In this document: positions 59,628 to 64,000 of the stretch, piece by piece
How the letters are laid out: each line of letters starts with the position of its first letter
Position numbering within the stretch: the first letter of the stretch is position 1
NCBI GenBank assembly: GCA_007750655.1
Contig: CP036290.1
Span: 1,674,001-1,738,000 of the forward strand
Length of the DNA: 64,000 bases
Direction: 5' to 3'
From: Rohdeia mirabilis
GTDB lineage: Bacteria; Planctomycetota; UBA1135; GCA-002686595
The notes under the pieces: generated by a model
What the model was told of the DNA's origin: nothing
The model's input: the letters and a program-made list of their open reading frames with translations, nothing else
Database searches by the model: none
Made by a program: the position numbers and the translations under genes

Positions 59628-61244
59628 TCAGGGCACGAGCAGCACGTCGACCGCGTTGCTCGCGAAGACGTCGAACGTCAGCAGATCGATCGCGATGTAG
59701 GCGTGGTGCACGGTCAGGCCGGTGAATCCAGCTGCGGCCGCGGGCGGGAGGACGAACGCACTCTGTGCCTCACCGTCCGGACCGAGGACTCCGAACGGCG
59801 CGGCGAGCGGGGCACTCACCGCGACGCACAGGTCGGTGTACGCGTCCGGGACGAGAGGCAGTTCGACGCCGCCACCGAGCGGGACGGCGGGACTCGTGCC
59901 GGTCAGCGAGCCGAGCATCAGGTACACGTCGCCGGCCCGTTCGACGCCGGCCCGCAGGGACAGGCTCTGGGAGCCGCCGGCCGCCACGGAGATCTGCGAG
60001 CGAGCGTGCAGCAGCGTGCCGAGGTCCAGCACCTGGACCCCGCCCTGGAAGTCGTTTCGCACGCGCGTGCCGAGCAGGACCTGCTCGCCGTCCAGCGCGA
60101 TCGACGTGGAGACGCCCGAACCGAGGCCGTCGAACGAGACGGGCGTCTCGAGCTCGATGCGCGCCGACTCGAACCAGGTGCCGTCGGCGCGGCGCTCGAA
60201 GAGGTAGGCCGCGCCGGCAGGGATGCCGTTCGACTCGGCGCCGGGCGAGCCGACCACGAGCCGGCCGTCGTACACGTCGAGCGTCTCGCCGAACGAGTCT
60301 CCGTCCGCCACGTCCGAGGCGGTGAACTCGGTCTCGTGGAGCCACGTCGCATCCGGCTGCCGCGTGAACACGTGGACCTCGCCCATGTCGGTCGCGGAGA
60401 TGTCGGCGCCGTACGCACCGACGACGAGGCGGTCGCCGTCGAGCGCCACCGAGCAACCGAAGCGACCGCCGACCTCGAGGACCGGTTCGCGCACCACGTC
60501 GGTCGGGAGCCACGTCCCGTTCGACTGGCGCTCGACCATGTAGACCGCGCCGGCCGCGTCGACTCCGGCCGTCGTGTCGCCGCTCGAACCGATGGCCAAC
60601 CGGTCGCCCTGGAAGCGCATCTCCGACGCGAAGCCCTGGAAGTTGCCGCCGATGCCGGACGTGATCGTGCTGGCGAGGAACCAGTTGCCTCCCCCGGCGC
60701 GCTCGTAGATGTACGCCCGCCCCGGACCCAGGCCGAGGAATCCGGAACCGGTCGTGCCGATCGCGAGTCGATCGCCGTCGAGCGCTACCGAGGAACCGAA
60801 TTCGACGACGTCGGTCGCGGGTGGGAGGATCACGCCGTCCGGCACCCAGATCCCGGGCGCGCTGCGTCGATACAGCTCGACGCGTTGTTGGGTCGTGGGC
60901 GCCGCGAGCGCGACGCGTCCGCCGCTGATCGCCACGTTCGAGCCGAGCCGTTGGAAGAACCCCGGGTTCACGACGTCGAAAGCAGCTTCCTCCGTCCAGG
61001 TCCCGTCGGGCTCGCGCACGAACGCGTAGGCGGCGCCACCCGCTCCGGCGAACTCGCTGTTCTCGGGCGCTCCGACGATGGCGAGGCCGCCGTCCATGTC
61101 GAGCGACTGACCGAAGCGCTCGCTGGACGCGGGCGTGTTCGGCGTGAACTCGAAGTCCACGTGCACGGTGGTCTGCGCGGTCAGCGGTGCGGCGAGGAGT
61201 GCTCCGAAGAACGTGGCGACGAGGATCGAGCTGGGCATCTGCAT
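59628..61244 (-). CDS. Secreted FG-GAP-type beta-propeller protein
   Basis: A 538-residue protein with a signal peptide (ILVATFFGALLAAPLTAQ). About seven blades follow with the repeating pattern FGxSLDxDGxxLxVGAPxxxxxxxxxGAAYxFxRxxDGTWxE, for example ERFGQSLDMDGGLAIVGAPE and GRFGCSVALDGDRLVVGAYG. This is the FG-GAP/integrin-like propeller common in planctomycete exoproteins. The last 110 residues are a sandwich domain (LMLGSLTGTSPAVPLGGG ... FVLPPAAAAGFTGL, SNAVDVLLV) related in type to those of the other secreted proteins here. A surface adhesion or structural role is likely. Confidence 0.88.
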   Translation of the reverse strand: MQMPSSILVATFFGALLAAPLTAQTTVHVDFEFTPNTPASSERFGQSLDMDGGLAIVGAPENSEFAGAGGAAYAFVREPDGTWTEEAAFDVVNPGFFQRLGSNVAISGGRVALAAPTTQQRVELYRRSAPGIWVPDGVILPPATDVVEFGSSVALDGDRLAIGTTGSGFLGLGPGRAYIYERAGGGNWFLASTITSGIGGNFQGFASEMRFQGDRLAIGSSGDTTAGVDAAGAVYMVERQSNGTWLPTDVVREPVLEVGGRFGCSVALDGDRLVVGAYGADISATDMGEVHVFTRQPDATWLHETEFTASDVADGDSFGETLDVYDGRLVVGSPGAESNGIPAGAAYLFERRADGTWFESARIELETPVSFDGLGSGVSTSIALDGEQVLLGTRVRNDFQGGVQVLDLGTLLHARSQISVAAGGSQSLSLRAGVERAGDVYLMLGSLTGTSPAVPLGGGVELPLVPDAYTDLCVAVSAPLAAPFGVLGPDGEAQSAFVLPPAAAAGFTGLTVHHAYIAIDLLTFDVFASNAVDVLLVP

Positions 61245-61404
61245 CGGATCGGTCGGGCAGGAGTCGAACGAGTGGGTGATGCGACGGAACCTTCGTCCGC
61301 GGCAGCAGCGCTGGGCGGCTCTCGAGTTCGGGTTGTCGCGTGGTCACAGCCTAGGGACTCGGACGCGGGCCGTGGGGCAGCGAGTGGTTAGGCTCCCCGG
61401 GGAC
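61245..61404. promoter_or_regulatory. Divergent intergenic region
   Basis: These 160 bp lie between the FG-GAP protein gene (minus) and the nitrilase-family gene (plus). They should contain both promoters, but no consensus hexamers or operator-like palindromes were recognised. Confidence 0.35.
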
Positions 61405-62274
61405 ATGGCGAATCGACGACCCGAGCGGAACCTGCGCGTGGCCGCCCTGCCCCTGGACGTGGTGGGGGGCGCCGCCGAACAGAACGTGGATGCCGTCCGC
61501 GAGGCCCTGGAGCGCTGTGTCGAGCGCGGTGTGGACCTGCTCGTCCTGCCCGAGCTGTGGCCCACGTCGTTCCCGCCGTCGCGGGCGGAGGGGGCGGCGC
61601 TCGACGCGGTGCTCGCGGAGGACGCCGGAGCCTGGCGGGCCGTCGAAACACTGGTGCGCGAGTCGGGAGTCTGGGTCGTCGGTACTGGACTCGATCGCGA
61701 TCCGAACGGCGGCGACGCAGCTCCGGCACGTCCCGTGAATCGCGCTCGACTCCTCGCACCCGATGGCACGCGCGCGGTCTACGACAAGGCGCACCTGTTC
61801 ACGCCGACCGCCGAGCACCTCGCCTTCTGCCAGGGTGGCGAGCGTCCGTCGGTGGTCGCGGGGCCGGCGGCGCACGACGGTTCGCCGAGCGCGCTCGCGA
61901 TGGCGGTCTGCTACGACCTGCGCTTCGGTGCACCGCTGCAGCAGCTGCCCGCGGCCGGCGTCGAAGTCCTGGTGGTGCCGGCCCAGTGGCCCGCGTCGCG
62001 CGCGTCGCACTGGCGCGCGCTCGTGCTCGGCCGCGCGGTCGAGTTGCAGTGCTTCGTCGTCGGTTGCAATCGCAGTGGCGTCGAGTCGGTGGGGCGGCGC
62101 GGGCTCGCGCTCGAGTTCCCCGGCAACGCGCTGATCGCGAGCCCCGACGGTGAGGTGCTCGCCGAGGGCGACGGCAGCGGGGCACTGATCGTCGCGGACC
62201 TCGACCTCGAACGCGTCGGACGCCTGCGGCGCGACGTGCCCGTCGGACGCGACGCGCGCTGCGACCTGCGATGA
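61405..62274 (+). CDS. Carbon-nitrogen hydrolase (nitrilase superfamily)
   Basis: A 289-residue amidase with the complete Glu-Lys-Cys triad: E50 in LLVLPELWPTS, K128 in VYDKAHLFTP and C169 in AMAVCYDLRFGAPL. The CYDLRF context and LVVPAQWPASRASHW are typical of the omega-amidase/YafV branch, which hydrolyses 2-oxoglutaramate-like dead-end amides, but a related amidase role cannot be excluded. The start is the ATG at 61405. It overlaps the YheT-type gene by ATGA (62271). Confidence 0.9.
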   Translation: MANRRPERNLRVAALPLDVVGGAAEQNVDAVREALERCVERGVDLLVLPELWPTSFPPSRAEGAALDAVLAEDAGAWRAVETLVRESGVWVVGTGLDRDPNGGDAAPARPVNRARLLAPDGTRAVYDKAHLFTPTAEHLAFCQGGERPSVVAGPAAHDGSPSALAMAVCYDLRFGAPLQQLPAAGVEVLVVPAQWPASRASHWRALVLGRAVELQCFVVGCNRSGVESVGRRGLALEFPGNALIASPDGEVLAEGDGSGALIVADLDLERVGRLRRDVPVGRDARCDLR

Positions 62275-63383
62275 GCGCGGATCGACGCAGTGGGGCCGAC
62301 GGTTCTTCGGTCGGTGCTTCGGTCGGAGCGGCGGAGCGGGCGGCGAGCGGTGATGCAGCGAGCGTTCGGGCCCCCGCGTCCGTGCGTCCCTACACGGTCG
62401 CGCTCGAGCCGCCGTTCTGGGCGCGCGGCGGACATGCACAGACCATCGGCGCCCACCTCTGGCCCTGCAAAGCGCCGCGCATCGAGGCCGGGTCGGACGG
62501 CTTCGAGCGGGTCGAGATCGAACTCACGGGCGGCGACTCGCTCGTCGCGCTCGCGCGGGACGGCACGAGCGGCGTCGTCGTGCACGTCTGGCACGGACTG
62601 TCCGGCGACGCGAACGCCGACTACGTGCGCCGCGCGGTCCAGGTGGCGCGCGCTCGCGGGCACGGCGTCTGGGCCGTCAACCACCGCGGGCAAGGAGCCG
62701 GCGCGGGGCTCGCGCGCGGCACCTACCACTCGGGCCGCTCGGACGACCTCGCGGCCGTGCTGCGCGCGAGTCGCGAGCGCGCGCCGACGGCACTGCACGT
62801 GCTCGTGGGCTTCTCGATGAGCGGCAACGCCGGGCTCCTCCTGGCGGCCGACGCGTCGCTCGAGCCGCCCGACGCGTTGGTGGCCGTCAATCCACCCGTG
62901 GATCTGGCCCAGTGCAGCGATCTGATCCAGCGCGGACCGTCGCGTCTCTACGAGCGCCGCTTCGTGAACCGTCTGCGGCGCGAGTTGGTGCGTCGCGAGC
63001 GCGCGGGCCTGCTCGACGTTCCCGTGCTCGTCGAACGCGGCATGTCCCTGCGCGACCTCGACGACCTGCACACCGCGCCCGCCGGTGGATTCGAGGACGC
63101 GGACGACTACTACGCGCGTTGTTCGGCGTTGCCGCACCTCGAGAACGTGCGCGTTCCGACCGTCGTCGTCACGGCTGCGGACGATCCGTTCGTCGACGCC
63201 CGCGCCTTCGGACGCGTGAAGCTCCCACAGGCGGTGACGCTGCACGTGGAACCCGTGGGCGGACACGTCGGCTATCTCGCGCGCCGCGGTCTCGGTGCGA
63301 CGTTCTGGCTCGACGGCGCGCTCGGTCACTACCTCGACGAGCTGGTCGCCGCGGCCGGACGCGGTGCGACGGCGAAAAGCTGA
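62271..63383 (+). CDS. YheT-type alpha/beta hydrolase
   Basis: A 370-residue protein. After a disordered Ser/Ala-rich N-terminus comes PPFWARGGHAQTIGAHLWP, the hallmark of the YheT/ABHD1-3 family. VVVHVWHGLSGDANADYVRR is the oxyanion region, VGFSMSGNAGLLL contains the nucleophile S182, VVTAADDPFVD the acid and VGGHVGYL the His. Family members are thought to act as lipases or esterases. It is translationally coupled to the nitrilase-family gene; the functional link is not obvious. Confidence 0.88.
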   Translation: MSADRRSGADGSSVGASVGAAERAASGDAASVRAPASVRPYTVALEPPFWARGGHAQTIGAHLWPCKAPRIEAGSDGFERVEIELTGGDSLVALARDGTSGVVVHVWHGLSGDANADYVRRAVQVARARGHGVWAVNHRGQGAGAGLARGTYHSGRSDDLAAVLRASRERAPTALHVLVGFSMSGNAGLLLAADASLEPPDALVAVNPPVDLAQCSDLIQRGPSRLYERRFVNRLRRELVRRERAGLLDVPVLVERGMSLRDLDDLHTAPAGGFEDADDYYARCSALPHLENVRVPTVVVTAADDPFVDARAFGRVKLPQAVTLHVEPVGGHVGYLARRGLGATFWLDGALGHYLDELVAAAGRGATAKS

Positions 63384-63459
63384 CGGCGGGGGCCGCGCTC
63401 CGAGTGGCGACGGGGCATCGACGCTTGTGCCGCAGCGCGCCGGGTGAGACACTCGGCCA

Positions 63460-64000
63460 GTGGTCACGATCCGAACCGAGCGACTGGTGTTGCGGCGCTG
63501 GCGTCCGAGCGACATCGAGCCGTTCCTCGTCCTGAACAACGATCCGCGCGTGCTCGAGTTCCTACCGGGTCCGCTCGACCGCGAGCGCTGTGAGGCGTTC
63601 GTCGCGCGTGCGGAAGCCACGTTCGACGCGCGCGGTTTCGGTCGCTGGGCCGTCGAGGTCCGAGCGGACGGAGACTCTTCGACCGCCGAGTGCATCGGCT
63701 TCGTAGGCATCGACGCGCCGGCGATCGAGACCGCCTTCACCCCGTGCGTCGAGATCGGCTGGCGACTTTCCGCCGAGCACTGGGGGCGCGGCTACGCCAC
63801 CGAGGCGGCTCGCGCGGCCCTCGCGTTCGGCTTCGAGACCGTCGGACTCGAGGAGATCGTCAGCTTCACCGTGCCCGCCAACCTGCGTTCGCGGGCGGTC
63901 ATGGAGCGCATCGGCATGCAGCGCGATCTCGAGGGCGACTTCGACCACCCGTCCCTGCCGTCCGGACACCCGCTGCGGGCCCACGTCCTGTACCGCGCGC
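63460..64000 (+). CDS. GNAT N-acetyltransferase (RimJ/RimL type), 3' end outside window
   Basis: The frame runs off the end of the window after 180 codons, so the protein is incomplete. The visible part is a typical RimJ/RimL-like GNAT: IRTERLVLRRWRPSDIEPFL at the start, EIGWRLSAEHWGRGYATEAA with the acetyl-CoA pyrophosphate loop WGRGYATEA, and IVSFTVPANLRSRAVMERIG. It starts at a GTG (63460), 77 bp after the YheT-type gene. It probably acetylates an amine or protein N-terminus; the substrate is unknown. Confidence 0.85.
   Translation, partial: MVTIRTERLVLRRWRPSDIEPFLVLNNDPRVLEFLPGPLDRERCEAFVARAEATFDARGFGRWAVEVRADGDSSTAECIGFVGIDAPAIETAFTPCVEIGWRLSAEHWGRGYATEAARAALAFGFETVGLEEIVSFTVPANLRSRAVMERIGMQRDLEGDFDHPSLPSGHPLRAHVLYRA

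Overview
The window is about 64 kb of GC-rich, gene-dense bacterial chromosome. It carries an ECF-type sigma factor next to a Ser/Thr kinase with TPR repeats, several large secreted beta-helix, FG-GAP and dockerin proteins that share a C-terminal-type sandwich domain, few Shine-Dalgarno sequences and frequent ATGA/GTGA stop-start overlaps. Together these suggest a member of the Planctomycetota, possibly one of its deep lineages. That placement is an inference from gene style; there is no rRNA or other marker gene here. No phage, plasmid, integrase, transposase or CRISPR array was seen.

Layout. 1-5.1 kb: two small membrane proteins, a VTT/TVP38-type membrane protein, a Rieske non-haem iron oxygenase and a choice-of-anchor-I-type lipoprotein. 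5.1-5.6 kb: 30 copies of a 14-bp tandem repeat and a strong hairpin. 5.8-16.1 kb: three secreted proteins, an Old Yellow Enzyme-type reductase, a DUF3750-like lipoprotein, an SDR dehydrogenase, a free-standing SET-domain protein, an NhaR-like LysR regulator and a short ribosome-hibernation protein. 16.2-20.1 kb: Ser/Thr kinase-TPR receptor and its ECF sigma factor (minus strand). 20.2-27.3 kb: a tightly coupled plus-strand operon (SDR, Rid-family, crotonase-fold, acyl-CoA dehydrogenase, kinase-like protein, benzoate-CoA-ligase-family enzyme, creatininase-family, 4HBT thioesterase), best read as CoA-dependent catabolism of an aromatic, possibly amino-aromatic, acid. Downstream lie metF, fbp and a radical SAM gene.

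30.5-33 kb: two small membrane proteins and a dockerin protein. 33.2-38.8 kb: two overlapping glycosyltransferase genes, the second a sulfotransferase-GT2-GT2 fusion. 38.8-40.3 kb: a lipoprotein hydrolase bracketed by two long, related palindromes. 40.3-43.7 kb: Mrp-type ATPase with an altered cysteine motif, and a QueC-MazG fusion, the most unusual protein here. 43.7-43.9 kb: a MITE-like element. 44-47.4 kb: an ABC exporter pair of the LolD/MacB type. 47.5-50 kb: tRNA-Asp(GTC), RNase D and tRNA-Ala(CGC), both tRNAs with encoded CCA. 50.1-56.8 kb: aconitase, two methyltransferases and a pair of SPFH proteins resembling HflK/HflC. 56.9-61.2 kb (minus): a Rossmann-like/APH-like fusion, a multi-spanning membrane protein and an FG-GAP protein. 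61.4-64 kb: nitrilase-family and YheT-type hydrolases and a GNAT acetyltransferase cut by the window end.

Both strands are open over long stretches because of the high GC content, so many long antisense frames are artefacts. Starts were chosen by domain boundaries, overlaps with the upstream stop and, rarely, a visible ribosome binding site.
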